Source: Cephalotus follicularis (Eukaryota; Streptophyta; Magnoliopsida; Oxalidales; Cephalotaceae). Taken from it: a DNA stretch of 64,000 bases. The stretch is from the NCBI GenBank assembly GCA_001972305.1, contig BDDD01000114.1:391271-455270 (forward strand). The letters run 5' to 3'. Shown here piece by piece: positions 1-13,424 of this stretch; position 1 is the first letter of the stretch, and each line of letters begins with the position of its first letter. The notes under the pieces were generated by a model. It was not told the origin of the DNA and did not search any database. It worked only from the letters and a program-made list of their open reading frames with translations. Position numbers and translations under genes: made by a program.

Positions 1-365
1 TTGGATTGTGGGATGTTGTTCCTAGCCTTGGACGGTCAGCCTGCGTGCCTTCCTAGTCTTGGCTGGTTAACATCATTGAGTGGCCGAGCTTTCCTAGCTT
101 GGTGTCGGTTAGCCTCGAAACATATTATTGGTCTGGTCCTTCGTGACACGACTGATAGATCGTGTGGTTTTAGCCACTTGTCATGGTTGTTGCCTATTGA
201 TAGATACATATATATATGTATATATGTATACATATATACATATATCTATATATACTATATATATACATATATATGTATATATATGTATACATATACATAT
301 ATATGTATATATATACACATTTATGCAGCCACCTCGTGGCATGCAGGGACACCCCTACTCCAACA
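1..365 (-). mobile_element. Ty1/copia element A, end of its 3' LTR (cut by window edge)
   Basis: The last ~60 bases, ending ...CTCCAACA at 365, match the last bases of the long LTR that ends at 16185, both carrying CACCTCGTGGCATGCAGGGA. Read on the minus strand this is an LTR start TGTTGGAGTAGGGG. The next bases on the right form a purine-rich tract of the minus strand (AAGTGAGAGATTG), as expected beside a copia 3' LTR. Bases 1-200 do not resemble the corresponding part of the other LTR, so they may belong to an insertion or a divergent LTR variant. Confidence 0.7.
205..318. repeat. AT-rich TA/TACA microsatellite
   Basis: Alternating TATATG and TATACA units run for about 110 bases. A shorter (TA)n lies at the equivalent place of the other LTR copy (16125-16144), so the microsatellite seems to be an expandable part of this LTR. 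Confidence 0.9.
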
Positions 366-1355
366 ATCTCTCACTTGGCCCTAAAGCCACGAAGACCTAT
401 AGCCTAAGCTCATCGTACTTCTATTGTCGCTCGAGTACTTTGAAGCTTATGGTTTTGGTCAGTTGGTCTCCCAAAAATTTGCTACCATCGCAAATCTCTC
501 TAGGATAACGTTTCCTCTGTAAATGATCTCATTGATCATGTCATCTTATGATGTCATAGCTTTATAAGTCTAGAGCGGTAATGAGACCTGGGCTCCATAG
601 CTTGTGCAAAGGCTCCCCATCGTTGTCACTCTACACAACTGGATGAACGATAGATGGAACTACATGAAGTTCCCCAATGAACTTCCGCATCCAAACAGGT
701 ACTTTTTGGTATCATAGGTTACAACATACTCTTATTCCATGGTTGAGTCAAAAGTACCCTACCGTTATAAACTCATCCAACTCACACAACACTTTTGTTT
801 GGGATAATCACATATCCTGATACGATCTCCTGATCATCCTGATCACAAATGAAACTAGAGTTAGAATAACTCTTAAATTTCAATTCACTATCTTCTCCAG
901 CTGTCATGAAGAAATCCTGAGTCTCTCTCAGATCTCTATGACAATTTCCCAGTGCCTCTTATAGGGATTGGGCTGATGATCGACTAGCCAGACCCTTAGG
1001 CTTAGGCGATGTTAGGCCTAGTACAAGGTACGGTGAAGCATGATGCAGCCTATAGCTGAAGCGTAAGGTAGCTCATTCATGCAACAGTCTCCTCAGAAGT
1101 CTGTGAAGACATCCTCTTAGAAAGATGAATTTCTTGGCTAACTGGCAGTAAGCCAAACATGGAATTCAAAAGACCAAACCATTTTCAGCATCTTGCTGAC
1201 GTACTGGCCTTGGAAAAGTCCGAACAACCTACTTGATCTACTCTTAAGATCTTCATTCCCAAAATGTAGGAAGTCTCTCCCAATTCCTTTTGGAGAAGTT
1301 CTTGGTTAATTGTACTATAACATGCCTATATCATTTCCAATGAGTAGCATGTTGT

Positions 1356-1664
1356 CTAAGTACAGTACCAAGAAAGTGATACCTGGGATATCCTATTTCT
1401 GGTAGACATAAGGCATATTATCATTTTGATAAAATCAAAAACAGATGTTTTATCTACGGAATGCTTGCTTAAGGTCATACACAGACCTTTATAGTTTGCA
1501 CACTCTGTGCTAAATGCCCCTTGGATGTAAACCCCTTGGGTTTGGAAAATTTGAATGTCCTCTTCAAGATAGTCCTTTTTCAAGGTCATCTTGGCATCCA
1601 TTTGACATTGCTCATAATCACGATGAGCGGCAATAGCAAGCATTATCCGAATGGACTTAAGCAT
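1356..1664 (-). pseudogene. copia reverse-transcriptase fossil
   Basis: The frame reads SIRIMLAIAAHRDYE, then QMDAKMTLKKDYLEEDIQ. This is the typical copia RT stretch (family form roughly: IR.LLAIAA..DYEIWQMDVKTAFLNG.LEEDIYM). It confirms the minus-strand orientation and the superfamily. Broken copy; no function expected. Confidence 0.8.
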
Positions 1665-3377
1665 TGCAATTTACGAGAAAGTTTTGGTATAGTCAACCTC
1701 TTATCTTAATCTATACGTTTTCGCAATCAATCGTGCTTTAAAGGTTTTAACCTTTTCCATTAACACCTATCTTCCTCTTTGAAGATTTAAATGCAACCAA
1801 TGGGCAATCCGCCCTAGGGAGCATTTACCAAGTTCCACACTTGGTAGGCGTATATGGTGTCCACTTCGGATTTTCATGACTCCCAGCCATGCCGTGAAAT
1901 CAATGCTCTTCATTGCTTCCACTGTATCTGACAGGCTCATCATCTTCGATGACTTTAGTTTTATCAGTGCCTTCCATGAGAAAACCATATTTCTCAAACG
2001 TTGTTGAAACATTGCTTGATCACTTCTTAAAAGGAGTGCCTAACTGAAATTCCATCTCAGGTTGGGATCCTTTCCCAATTTTGTCTTTAGAGGGTTCAAC
2101 CTCTAATTCCTTATCGTCCCATGGGCTTTTATAACGTAATAACTCTCTTAGTTACACTTTACTCATACTGCTTCCTGTAAACAGGTATTCCCTTCCTAGG
2201 AATTTTGCAGTGCACGAAACAAATACCATTTTTTCGCTAGGATGGTTGAAATGAAATCCTAAGCATTTCTTAGGATATCCCACAAACTGGCAACAGTCCC
2301 AACGTGCCTCCAGCTTAGAAGGTTTCAGCCTTCTTACATAAACTGGAGAACCATTAACCCTCTTGGTTTAGGTTGGGTTTCCTCCATTTCAATATCTTGT
2401 AAGATATGGAGGGGACGAATTTCATAGGAATCCGGATTAGGATGAACGCTGCCGCTGCAATGTATAATCCCAGAAGGAGATAGGAAGACGACATGCTCAC
2501 TAATGTCCTATTTGCATTTCTACTTCATGTATAAATCCCTTAACACTTTCAAAAGATTCAGATTTGTGTTTCACCCGAAACCATGACGAGTCACCGGTGA
2601 AGGTAACAAAGTAGTGAAAACCTTAACATGCATTATCTGACATAATACCACATATGTCAGTGTAGATATATTACAATATGTCCACTACCTTCTCTCCATC
2701 CTCGGAGAAAAGAGATTTGGTCATTTCACCAATCAAACATGGTGTACACATTGGAAGGGACTTCCCGTCCTGGATGTCCAAAAATTCATCCTTAACCAAG
2801 CATGTTTATCTAGCCCCGCTAGTATGACCTAATCTTCAATGCTGAAAAATGAAGGGTTTATATCATTTGACTCTCGTAGTCATATATTAGTAATTCCTTG
2901 CTCAATAGCTGGTGCTATTGTTTGATTAGTATTTAAGACTTTAAAACCCATTATCTAGTTGATCAGTGCCCCTGATATTATACCAAAAAATAATAGCAAA
3001 TAACCATATGTAATAAACAAAAAGCTCTCAGCTTTATAAAATGTACATTGGATATGCTAATCAAAGTTTGGAACAAAGGTTCTTTACAATGTTTACAAGG
3101 GTTAAGTCTATATACAAAAGCCACATTGCTTTATATATACAAATCAAAATTTCCTATATCATTGGTGTAGATCCTCGATCTTCATGTCATAGGTCCATTG
3201 CATCCTCAGCTCCCAACTGCCTAGCTCCTCTTAGAAGCTGCAAAGATTTACAAATGTTAGTCTCACGACCTGAGTCCTATACCCAAGCTGAACTTACATT
3301 GTAAGCTAGATTGAATATAAAAATATGAAGGTACCTAACCCTGAGGCACCATCTGCAATGGAAGTAAGAAATTATTT

Positions 3378-3419
3378 GCAATTTCTCTTCCAGTGCCCTG
3401 ACTTCTCACAAAAGAAGCA
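3378..3419 (-). pseudogene. copia gag zinc knuckle (CCHC)
   Basis: On the minus strand these bases read CFFCEKSGHWKRNC, a C-X2-C-X4-H-X4-C knuckle as in retrotransposon gag, which binds element RNA. It lies upstream of the RT stretch, as expected for a gag-pol order. Confidence 0.75.
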
Positions 3420-5404
3420 GGTTTTCTCCTTAGAAAGCTATTTAATCCTCTTATGAATGGCATCCCCAACCACGTGTAGCAGTTCCTTTTCTTTCTTCCT
3501 TATGGGCACCTTGACCTTGGAACTGGATCCTCTCGATCCACCCCTCTCAGAGGTTGTTCCAGAAGAAGGAATAGGTGTCAAAGATTGATTTTGACCCAGC
3601 TTGGTCTAAATTTATCTTATCAGTCCCCGACTGTATGCCAAACAACTCCTCGAGCTATATTAACATGGCACGTAAGGTCTGTGAAGACATGCATAGTGAT
3701 TGCCAGTTAGGCATCAAGCTAACAATCTCCATGCGACGGGCTCTATGATCGTCGTCCCACCATTGAGACACCCTGGCCTTTTGATGATCAGATTCAATGA
3801 TCCCTAATATGGGGGTATCTTATTCATAACTTGAGAAATTCTCATGCTCGTGAGTACCATGCGCAATATGCTCTACCATTCAATAAAACACAGATTTTAT
3901 AGCATGAGAAAATATAATTCGTGCCATATAAAAGTATTGTCTGCCATTTGAGTATGTAGAATATTTTATCTAGCAACCTATAAGAAGAAACAAGAGAGTA
4001 AATTTAATAGATCATTCAATTTTATGTTATTACCATAACCCTTGGTCTTTAGAAGTTATGGCTCCTCCCACTATTCTAATCGTATCCCGCACCTCCAACG
4101 TGGAATTTGGGAAGCACCCGCTTCCTAGTGGGGATCGAAATCTATCTCGCATATCATGGCCTCAGCTTATGGCATGACAAACCACGATACCGAATAGGTA
4201 GGCTTTAAGCATCAATTTGCATCAGGGCCTCGCCCTTCAAATGCAAGATCCGATACAAGTTCGGCTTGCCGGCCCACATAATCCACAGTGTTGGGTTGTG
4301 CCAATAATATGAACCTGCTATAAGTCAAACCCACAACCCTTAAAAAAATGAATCAGTTTTGATATCCACTAGGGAGCTAGTTAGAACACCAAAACTTAGT
4401 TATTTCATTTCAGTGCACCTCACACTGAAATTTAATAGAAATTGTTATACGGGGGACCTCTACGGTGGGCAGTGCTATCCCTAGTATATCCTTACTAGTA
4501 AACGAAGGCACGGAAGGCCAACTGCGGAGCACCCAACAGTGCACACATCGCTTATGGACTTATTATTTACAATTGGAGGAATTTGAGGTCTCATTTTATA
4601 TATTTAGCCAAAATCGTTATTAGATTAATTTTTAATCTTCCAATCCATTTGGTAACGGCTTATTATGCTTGCCGTGTTTGGATTGTTTGCAAAAAAGAAA
4701 ACATCCATCTCATGCAACCAATTTCTCACATAGAAATAAAAATGGCCTGGTTAGGGATTAAATCTATGAGAGATCACATGAGCGAATGTGATTACTCGGT
4801 CTCCTAGGTGAACTATTCAAAACTACTTTATTACAAAATGCACCGTGCATACATGGCCTTCACTTGGTCTTGCAATTTCCTTGATCTTCATTTTCAAGCT
4901 CCTTTGTGATTCCTTTCTTCTTTGTTTACAAAATGAAATTTCCAAAATACATTTAAAAATAAAGAATAGAATACAAATTGGGGGGAGAGAGAATTAAAGA
5001 AATAAGGAAACAATGGTGCACGCATGCAACCTTATTACAGACCAAATAAAGCACAAGATAATAAAGCGAGTTAAACCATCCACAAAAGAAACCAAAAGCT
5101 AGGTCCAATCCCATAGCCTACCATCATGCATACGGCATTTAAAATCTATATCCATAATAGACTATAAATAAGCACAAGAAATTTCAATTTCCGATGGCCA
5201 ATCGAAATAATATCAACAAGCACGTCGATATTTCAGTAAACCTCCGACTAGATTAATTAAAACCTAGTTTCCCTTGGTTTAAGAAAAATATTTAATTTTA
5301 TAAAACAACCATGGGAAGGGAATTAAACTAAAATTTCAGCTACATTAATCATTCCAAAATAGCCACCAAAACCGAAATTAAAGTCCAATTGAAATTAAAA
5401 CGGA

Positions 5405-5419
5405 TCGCTCTGATGCTAC
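5405..5419 (-). other. primer-binding site of copia element A
   Basis: On the minus strand the bases next to the LTR end read GTAGCATCAGAGCG, close to the initiator-Met tRNA complement TGGTATCAGAGC used by copia elements. It fixes 5420 as an LTR border and the element as minus strand. Confidence 0.75.
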
Positions 5420-7605
5420 TGTTGGAAACCCGGGAGGATTCCCGGTCGATTTTGGGTCTAGGATGCAAGTGTGTATAATTTTAATTTTTCAAAACACCAA
5501 GACTTTAAGTCAATGTTCACACTTACATCTCACTACCATAATCTATAAGCTAAGGATCACCGTTTAATGTTCAATCGAACTAATCGAAATCAAGCATACA
5601 TCCACTTTATAAACCGAATATAATTTGGTAACAATAAAAAGATATGAATAGAAACCATACCAACGTTGGAGGCTCCATCACTTTGCCGCTATGTGCATGT
5701 AGCAGCAACTGCCAGTCACTGGAGCCACTGCCAAATTCCGGCCAACTAGCCTGAGGCCCGATCACGACATCATCGGACTCCAAAAGTGTTGATATACCCG
5801 ATTCTGGTGGAGACTCAGCCGGAAGCGCCTCAGAACTCCCTGGAGCAGCTGGCAGCGGCGGTGACTCGCTAAGTTCGGACTCAGTGAGACTTGGTCAACT
5901 CGCCATGGACCAGCCGCGCCATCACAGGTCTCCAACATCCCGATCTTTGCACTGGGAACCAAGACCGGTCTTGACTCGGCCCAAAACGCCAAGCCACGGT
6001 GCACAACGAGTCGACTCAGCATTCGAAATCCGGCCAAAAAAAGGCACAAAAATCGCCTAATCTAGTATCAAAGTAGATAGAGCCAAAGATTCTCTCCACC
6101 TACTATGAAAACCGGTGGTTGAAAGAGAGGCCGACGGTGGGTGACGCAAAACCCGTCACGGTTAAACCAGAGAGAAAGAAAGAGAAAATGGGGAGAGAAA
6201 GAGAAGAGGCGTACCGTGGATGAGAGCCCACCTCTTTTCCCGGACACCGACGCCAAGTGTGTCGTCTTCTCCGACCAAAGAGCTCTCCAAACGCTAACGC
6301 ACGCGTAGCGTGTGTTTTTCCCTGTTTTGGCGTGTATCCGGTGCCAAAAAGAAATATCCAATGTTAATTAGTCATTTGTCCTCTTTGTCTTTTATTTAAT
6401 ATGTATCTCTCTATGTTTAATTATGTACCTCGCACAAACTATGTTAAACATACTCCCACGGTGGCTTCTCTTTAATATATCAATAAGACAATACATTGGT
6501 AAAAATTAAACCTCTAATGTCAAATTAATATATACTAGTTAAAAACTAGATTTTTCACAAAGTTAGCATGTGTGTAACATGTGTTACTTTTCCAATAACC
6601 AGGCGGGACCCGAAAGCCCGGTTGGATTCCGGTACGACGATAAATTTCCAAGAACATCCCAGAGTTCTGGTACGACCACCATGATAGTCCCCGACTATCA
6701 GAATGACCCCGGTATGATTTCCAATCACCCTTCGGATCCGTGTATACCACGTCTATCATCAACTAACCGGTTAACCAATACTTTATCCAGTCATCGGCAT
6801 ATGTGTCATGTATCCTACGTCATTCTTGGCTCCTATCACTACCTAGGGTTCAGAATAATGTCACCCCTAGGTAAGGCCGCGATCACTATAAATTCATGAA
6901 TGCATTGAGACTGCCGACAGACCTCCCCGGAACCCCGTTTCTAGTCTGCCTATACCTGATTAGGGTTTTTAAGTCTCAACGGACATAAATAATATAGAGC
7001 CGATCACCCTTCATACGGGTATGACGATTCCTTATTACGCACTCGCCCATACATCTCAATGAAGCTCCCATAAGGCCCAAAGACAACCCTTTTTGCCAGC
7101 ACATGGCTAGTGCTGGGGAATGTGGAAATCAAAGCCAAACGGTTACAACACAATGCATGTCAGTCGCTCAGGCCTATGGATACAACGCAGGCCACGAATG
7201 GTCTACTAGTCGCCCTAGACTATATACACTACCGAGACTGTAGGAATCCTATTGACATAGGTATGACTTTCCAAATAGGCTTCCTATGGTGGGTCTGTTT
7301 AGTCTCATGCTCTCTAGCACGAACCCAGCATCAGCGTTAGGATAAATCCAAATGGTAAGGAGATGGTACATCCCCCAAACACAAGAGGGCAAGCATAATA
7401 CGGCAAGTCTTTGCGGTTCATCAATTGCCCTAAGAAAGTGAACCTATGACTTGGAACATTTTGTGTGAAGGGAGTAAGGATCTCATTCTCATAACCTCCT
7501 AGGCATGAGATCCAACCCCTCGAACGACAGGACGATATATGTGTACTCAGTTGACATGGTGATCAATTGATCCATTGAGATGGGTTGGGATATACATATA
7601 GCGGG

Positions 7606-10296
7606 TGTCACACCCCGTTTTCCACTTTAACAACATATATGGTTATCAATTATAATAATCCAACATTCATAAAAATACACATAAACTTAAAACCTTGTGG
7701 AAGCATTCGATACCAGATTAATTTAAAAATATCCGCATGTAGCTCATACTACGTGCTTACAAGTACAAACACAAGTTATACGTTACAAATCTGAAATGTA
7801 AATATAACAAACGGAGTATGATTATTATTACATTATTCACTCACTTTAACAATCTCACAACACAACGAAGCTTCCAAGTATAGCTTCAGCGGCACTTGTG
7901 CGAATATCTTCGTCAATCTGAAATTGGAGGTATTAGCCGTTGTCCTTACTTGGCTAAGTAGGAATTATGATGAATGTGAATATACATATGTAAACATGCA
8001 TGATAGTTTATCATTTGAAAACAATAATATATATGTCAATATATATGAAACAATGCCAAGTGGCTACAATCAATCACTTATCACGAATACCGCACAAGGG
8101 TACAATCAATCACTACACTAGGTGGGTGTCATCTCATGCTACCTCCTAGCCCAACCGATGCACCACCTAACTACCACCATGCACTCTGATGATGATAGAA
8201 AAGGTAAAAAACGACTACCGGCATTAAGCGAGCAGACCACACACACACGATCTGCATAGTAAAACCGTTGGGGTGAATAAGCTCGAGCCAACTCCTAGCC
8301 CATCCACTCACCCGCCGTAGTCTAATGATACACTCTGATCACTAAACCATCGGCTTCACTTCAAACACAATCAATTCACTGATATTACATGTACATGATG
8401 TAATATAATAATTTCTCTTTGGAAAACAATAAAGGAACATAATTTGCTTAAGGGCATAAACACTTTCACTTATCACTTGTTCTCATTATCAGAGAACCAC
8501 TTAAACACTGTATACACTTTCACTGGCCCTTTTGGGAAAACACTTGAACAATAGTATTTATGTATAAAATAATTTGTAACACTAACAATAAAGGGTGCTT
8601 ATAGCACTCAGTTGTTGAAATCCTTGAAAACACTTTAAACACTAGTATTTGAGAATACTTGATAGATATAAAAATCTATAACGATAACAATATGCAGTTC
8701 AAGGATCAACAATCATCAACAATCATTAAACAATCACTTATGCATAAACAGCACATAAAGGCATCAACGTGCATCCATCGCGTCAACGTGTATCAATGGA
8801 AGCTTCACGCATTAACACTTCACTTTAGTGTCGATTGTGACTACAAAGCGTCGACAGTATTCAATATCTAAGCGTCAATGCAATAGTTCTAAGGCGTCGA
8901 CACTTAAGCGTAGAGCGTCGACTGTCACATTCAAAGCGTCGGCGCTTTATAGCTTGCAATCAATTTCCAGAAGAACAATCCAGAACAGAACATGCATAAT
9001 TCATAACCAATTCACTTCCAAATCAACATGCAATCATATAGCACTATCTAGACATGATATACATACTATATGTTCAAAAATCATGTCATAAACCTTACCA
9101 GTTAAAGCAGTAACAAAGTACGGTTGAGTTGCAGGCTCAATTGTCAAACATTTCCAATTTGCTGCCAATTGTCGATTATTACGCCCTTCATTGTCGAACC
9201 AAACTACCAGCTCATTCACTGCATACACAACACATTTCCATTACGCTCAACGCACCTAAACCAACATTGCCGTCACCGGAGCACCGGCCAGATTCCGGCC
9301 AACTCACCCGGCTTTTGCAACACCCATAAACAGGTTCCACATTGAACGGTCTACATAGAACCGCTCAAGACTCGCCCTGACTCGGCCCTGAACATCGTGT
9401 CACGGTTGGCAGTGAGTTACGACTCACTGAGTCGACTCGCCGGACTCCACCAACTCAGATCAACACCCAAAAACACCATACGACCACCAGTTTTTCATAT
9501 CACTGCCCAAAACTCGTCGAGACTCGGCACTAAAAGCACAGTCTCAGGAGGCAGCGAGTCGGATCAGCTGAGTTGACTCAGTCGATCGATTCCCGTCGAT
9601 TCGGGCTGAACAACGCCTCAACGGTGGTCAAAACGGGCAGAGCTGGCCTCCTAGAGGAAGACCCGCTCCATCCACGACGCTAACGGCGCCGAAAATCACA
9701 CGGTCAACGCGTATAGTGGCGTGAAGGAAGAGAAGAAAATAGAGAAAATAGAAGAAAAGGAAAGCGGTTACCGTCTGTTGGAGCGTCTGGGTTGCTCGCC
9801 GTCCTCCCCTGGTCCGGTGGCTTGCTCCAACGACGTCTCCGGCACCCTCTCTCTTTCTCTCTCCCGCGCTCTCTCCCGCTCTCTCGCCTCTGCCTCCTTT
9901 CTTTCTTCTTTTGCACGGGCGCATGCGCCCGTGTCTCTATTTCTTCCTTTTTTATTTCTTTTCTTGCCTTTCTTCTTGGTATTTTACCCACAAAACAATA
10001 AGGACTAGGTCCCGTTTATTTCGCAAATTCCGATATTAAATAATCTAGTCGCCACGAAAACAATCATAATAATAATACGGACACTGGGCTTTACTGTCGC
10101 ACATTAAAAATAGGCTTTATTAACCGTTTTTGGCAACATAATTGTGGCTTCAATGCGAAATGCCCTGAACATTTCTTTATCGTTCCACTTTCAAAACTCG
10201 ACACTTTAAAGGGAAAACATCATCAAAGTTGAGAATTTCACTATCCTCATTAATTTCATAATAAGATTACATTTTGCGAAAAACTCGGGCATTACA
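7606..10296 (-). repeat. element B 3' LTR (left copy)
   Basis: A 2.69 kb repeat matching 13425-15992 over its whole length. It holds a pyrimidine-rich stretch (9840-9970) and the array of GCGTCGAC-type palindromes at 8840-8955. Open frames inside it are simple-sequence artefacts. Confidence 0.93.
8754..8955. repeat. array of AAGCGTCGACGCTT-like palindromes in LTR
   Basis: Several copies or half-copies of a palindrome with core GCGTCGAC: AAAGCGTCGACAG at 8846, AAGGCGTCGACAC at 8891, AGAGCGTCGACTG at 8912 and AAAGCGTCGGCGCTTT at 8934. The other LTR of the same element has the same array at 14565-14755 with substitutions. Similar arrays occur in two other LTR families of this window. Confidence 0.8.
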
Positions 10297-11811
10297 TTCT
10301 CCCATCCTTAGAAGAAACTCGTCCCGGGATTCCTTAGATTAAAACATGTGAAAGTAGGATGTCTTCATTTCTTCCTCACGTTCCATGCGGCTTTTCAAGC
10401 CCATGGTATTACCATCACACTTTCACCAACGAAATGTCCTTTCTCTACTATTCGATTCGAAGATCGATCGCCCAGATAGGTATCTCTTCAAGACTCGTAT
10501 CCGTCCTTAACTCATATAAATCATATTCCCAAAAGTGCTACAATCTAAAACTCTGATCAATCAGTTTATCCCAATGGAAACCTCAAACAATATATAAAAT
10601 CTGTACGGATACCCATTAAAAATCATACCCTTAGGATTTCCAGAAAATCGGGCATGAAGTATTTGTTTATCGAACTCCATGGCACCTGATAAACCACAGT
10701 TTAAATGTTTGGGGATCAACCCTCATATCTCATCATAATCTATATGCTGGGGGCTCAGCCCGCACCAGACTACGTCACAACTCAATCCAATATATCATTT
10801 GCATGCGAAGGACAATCCTTTCAATGGAAATAATCAATTGAATACATTCTAACTCTTATAATCTCTCAAAATTTGGGCATGTAGTATTCGTTTATCGGAC
10901 CTATGCCCCCTGTAAAGAAAACACAATTTATATCCATACTCCCGAAGGAGGAACCAACAGTTATAAATGGGCTCAACCCTCAGTACACCACAATTTAAAT
11001 CCTAATTATCATTACAATCTCTCTAGTGATGAACACATGCATATCCAATACATCAAACTCATATATATAACAGCACTGCCACAAGCCGGCAGGTCATATA
11101 ATGATCAATAACAAGCCTCAAAATATCAGTTCCCTTTACTTTATCATATAATACAAGATAGGCTGGAAAAATGTAATTTCTTCCCCTGCACTTATCCTGA
11201 CTAACCATTGTAGCAGTCATATGAACCTGAACCTGACCCACTTCATTTCAATGAAACAGGTCAACAGCCAATGGCTGTGTACAATATACATAAGCAATGA
11301 ATGTGTGTAGAGGTGTACCAACATATATATATAACATCGATCATGTGAGATGCATACCTAGCATAAAAGATGTGAACAATGTCATTTCATATCCGTTTAT
11401 GGTCCATAGCCATTTACGGTCCATATCCATTCACAATCCATATCCGTTTATGATTCATAGCCATTAAGCACTCCACTAGGAATCTAGAGGTAAACTCTAT
11501 ATGTAGTTGACATCTAGTGCTTGACTAAATACATATACAGTCTCATTCCAGCATAATAAGTAGTTAACCGTCCCATTAGTTTATTCACAATCTATTTTGA
11601 GCATCCATGCAATGCCCATCCATCCTATAACAGTCCATCCGATCACTAACCGTTTAATAAAGGTCCATTCGATCACTAACCGTTCAACAATGGTCCATAA
11701 CGATACGATACGATCGATGACGATACACTAGCCACCAACAACCATCTATACACTGTTCATTCGCAATGATCATTCGCATTCTATCTTGATCAACCACTAT
11801 TCGATACGAAA
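10297..11811 (-). other. element B interior without recognisable coding domain
   Basis: The bases next to the LTR read, on the minus strand, AAGGATGGGAGAATG, a polypurine tract of chromovirus type. The rest contains a diverged direct duplication (GGGCAT.TAGTATT.GTTTATCG.AC near 10648 and 10871), a 17-base tandem repeat and a 35-base duplication near 11632-11696, but no polymerase or integrase motif that I can see. Confidence 0.6.
11398..11465. repeat. 17-base tandem repeat, four units
   Basis: Units TATGGTCCATAGCCATT, TACGGTCCATATCCATT, CACAATCCATATCCGTT and TATGATTCATAGCCATT follow each other without gaps. A partial unit lies just upstream. Confidence 0.85.
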
Positions 11812-12267
11812 CTATTCAGAGAACACATATGTCTTTCGGTCCATTCTCAAGATAACATCAAAATCTCGGATCGTCAATACAATCATATCAACGAATAACT
11901 GAACTCCAGTTATCGTGATCTCACAGTTATTCAGTACACTATCAGTCAATAGGCAGTCTCCAGTTGGAGTACTTACCTTCAGCACATAAGGTAAACAAGA
12001 GGTCAAATAATGCAAGTCAAACAGAAAACATGATGAAATGAAAGAATGAGTAGCACCAGGGTCAATCAATATATGAGATGATATACCGGATGCAAAGATG
12101 GTACCTCTCACAACAGAAGTAGACTCTGGTACATCTTCCTTAGATAAAGTGTAGACTCTACCTTTCATTATTGCTTTTCCAATATCTCTTCGCGGTTGAA
12201 CAGTACCGCCACTTCCACCAGCTCCAGCACTACTCTGTTGGGCCTTGACTATAGGACATTCTTTCAC
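11812..12267 (-). pseudogene. element B gag C-terminus and aspartic protease
   Basis: The frame begins in the tail of a gag zinc knuckle (KECPIVKAQQ) and continues into a retropepsin-like domain: GTIFASGISSHILIDPGATHS has the D-S/P-G-A active-site context of gypsy proteases (usual DSGATHSFIS), followed by the downstream strands with TITGVQLFVDMIVL. Fossil; the protease of such elements would cut the gag-pol polyprotein. Confidence 0.85.
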
Positions 12268-12312
12268 ACGATGATCTGGTGAACCACATTTCAGGCACTT
12301 CCCTGCCTTCTT

Positions 12313-13317
12313 CTAGCAATTATCTTCATCATGACGGAAGACCACAAAAATTACATCCTCCAGAATTCTGTTGGCCGCTTCAGTTATGAGTTCTTGATCG
12401 ATAATTATTGCGTCGAGAACCTCCTTGACCTTTGCTGCCAGACTTTGACGATTTAGCAGGATTATTACTTCCCTGCCCTTGTGATTGTGCAGGTCTCGAT
12501 TGATTAGTACGAGCCCGTCCATCCTTCTCTCATTTGCATCGACCTCCAAAATTCTCGCCCTCTCAGTAATATCTACAAAAGAAGTTAGCTGCAACATTAA
12601 CAATTTAGATCTTATGTCAGGTCGAAGGCCTTTCAGAAATCTTCTGATCTTCCTCTATTCACCCTCCACTAGATAGGGCTAATGCCTTGCCAGTTCAATA
12701 AATCTGGTTTGGTACTGAGCTACCATCATTTCTCCTTGACGTAACTCCATCAATTCAGTTTCCTTCCGGTCACATTCCATCTGTGGAACATAAGCTGCAG
12801 AGAATTCGGACTGAAATCGGTCCCAAGTCCTATCAGGATTCAATGATTCCCACTTCGCTTCAACCATCTCCCACCAATGGGTAGCTTCTCCCCATAAGCG
12901 GTACACAACAAAATTGAGCTTCTACTCATCAGTACACCCCAGAGCAGAAAATATTTTCTCTAGGTCTCTAGTGCACTGTTCTGCCACAGTAGCATCCAGC
13001 TCACCTTTGAATAACGGAGGATTCTATCTCATGAACCACTCCAAGTTTCTCCCAAATCCACCAGCATGTTGAACTTGAGGAACATGCTGATAGGCCTGAT
13101 TAGCTGCATACATCTGCCGCAGCTGCTCCATGTTCGCCGCATTGGCCTGAATCTGTTGTTGGAAGAGATCAGCCATACGATCAAAATTGCTTCTTTCATT
13201 AGGTACTGGCAGAACATTATCGTACACTGGCGGAACATTTACTTCTTCATTAATTGGAGGAAAATTTGTTCCTTCATCGGCTCTACGCCTTCCTCGTCGT
13301 CCTCTTCGTAGATCCAT
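12313..13317 (-). pseudogene. element B gag
   Basis: Gag opens with MDLRRGRRGRRRADEG near 13317. The capsid core includes YRLWGEATHWWEMVEAKWES, and FQSEFSAAYVPQ with LMELRQGEMMVAQY (12679-12906). These are hallmark motifs of plant chromovirus gag (A..WW, F...F...Y.P, ELRQGxMTVxEY). It packages the element RNA into virus-like particles. The copy is broken, with several breaks. Confidence 0.88.
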
Positions 13318-13408
13318 TCTGTTTCCTATATGGAATGATGTTAATCATTTGGAAACATTTCAATTACTTGTCGAGGATAATATCCCAGCGATAGCTTATT
13401 TGAAAATA

Positions 13409-13424
13409 AGCTCTGATACCATGT
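13409..13424 (-). other. element B primer-binding site
   Basis: The minus strand reads ACATGGTATCAGAGCTTA directly after the LTR. TGGTATCAGAGC is the exact complement of the plant initiator-Met tRNA 3' end, used by chromoviruses and copia elements. Confidence 0.93.

Larger units (their letters stand above)
366..5419 (-). mobile_element. Ty1/copia element A, internal region (fossil)
   Basis: This is the body of a minus-strand copia element between its two LTRs. Reading from 5419 leftwards I find an initiator-Met type primer-binding site, a gag zinc knuckle near 3.4 kb, a reverse-transcriptase stretch near 1.5 kb and a purine tract beside the 3' LTR, in the order normal for copia. It is an old, broken copy: open frames are short and many breaks separate them. 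The stretches 366-1355 and 1700-3370 hold pol-derived sequence too decayed to divide reliably. Confidence 0.8.

Noticed and set aside
1-508. Overlapping frames with YIYIYI runs
   Set aside because: They arise from the TA/TACA microsatellite and the LTR sequence around it.
9628-10008. Arginine/lysine-rich and serine-rich frames on both strands
   Set aside because: Pyrimidine-rich LTR sequence; the same frames recur in the second LTR (15361-15735).
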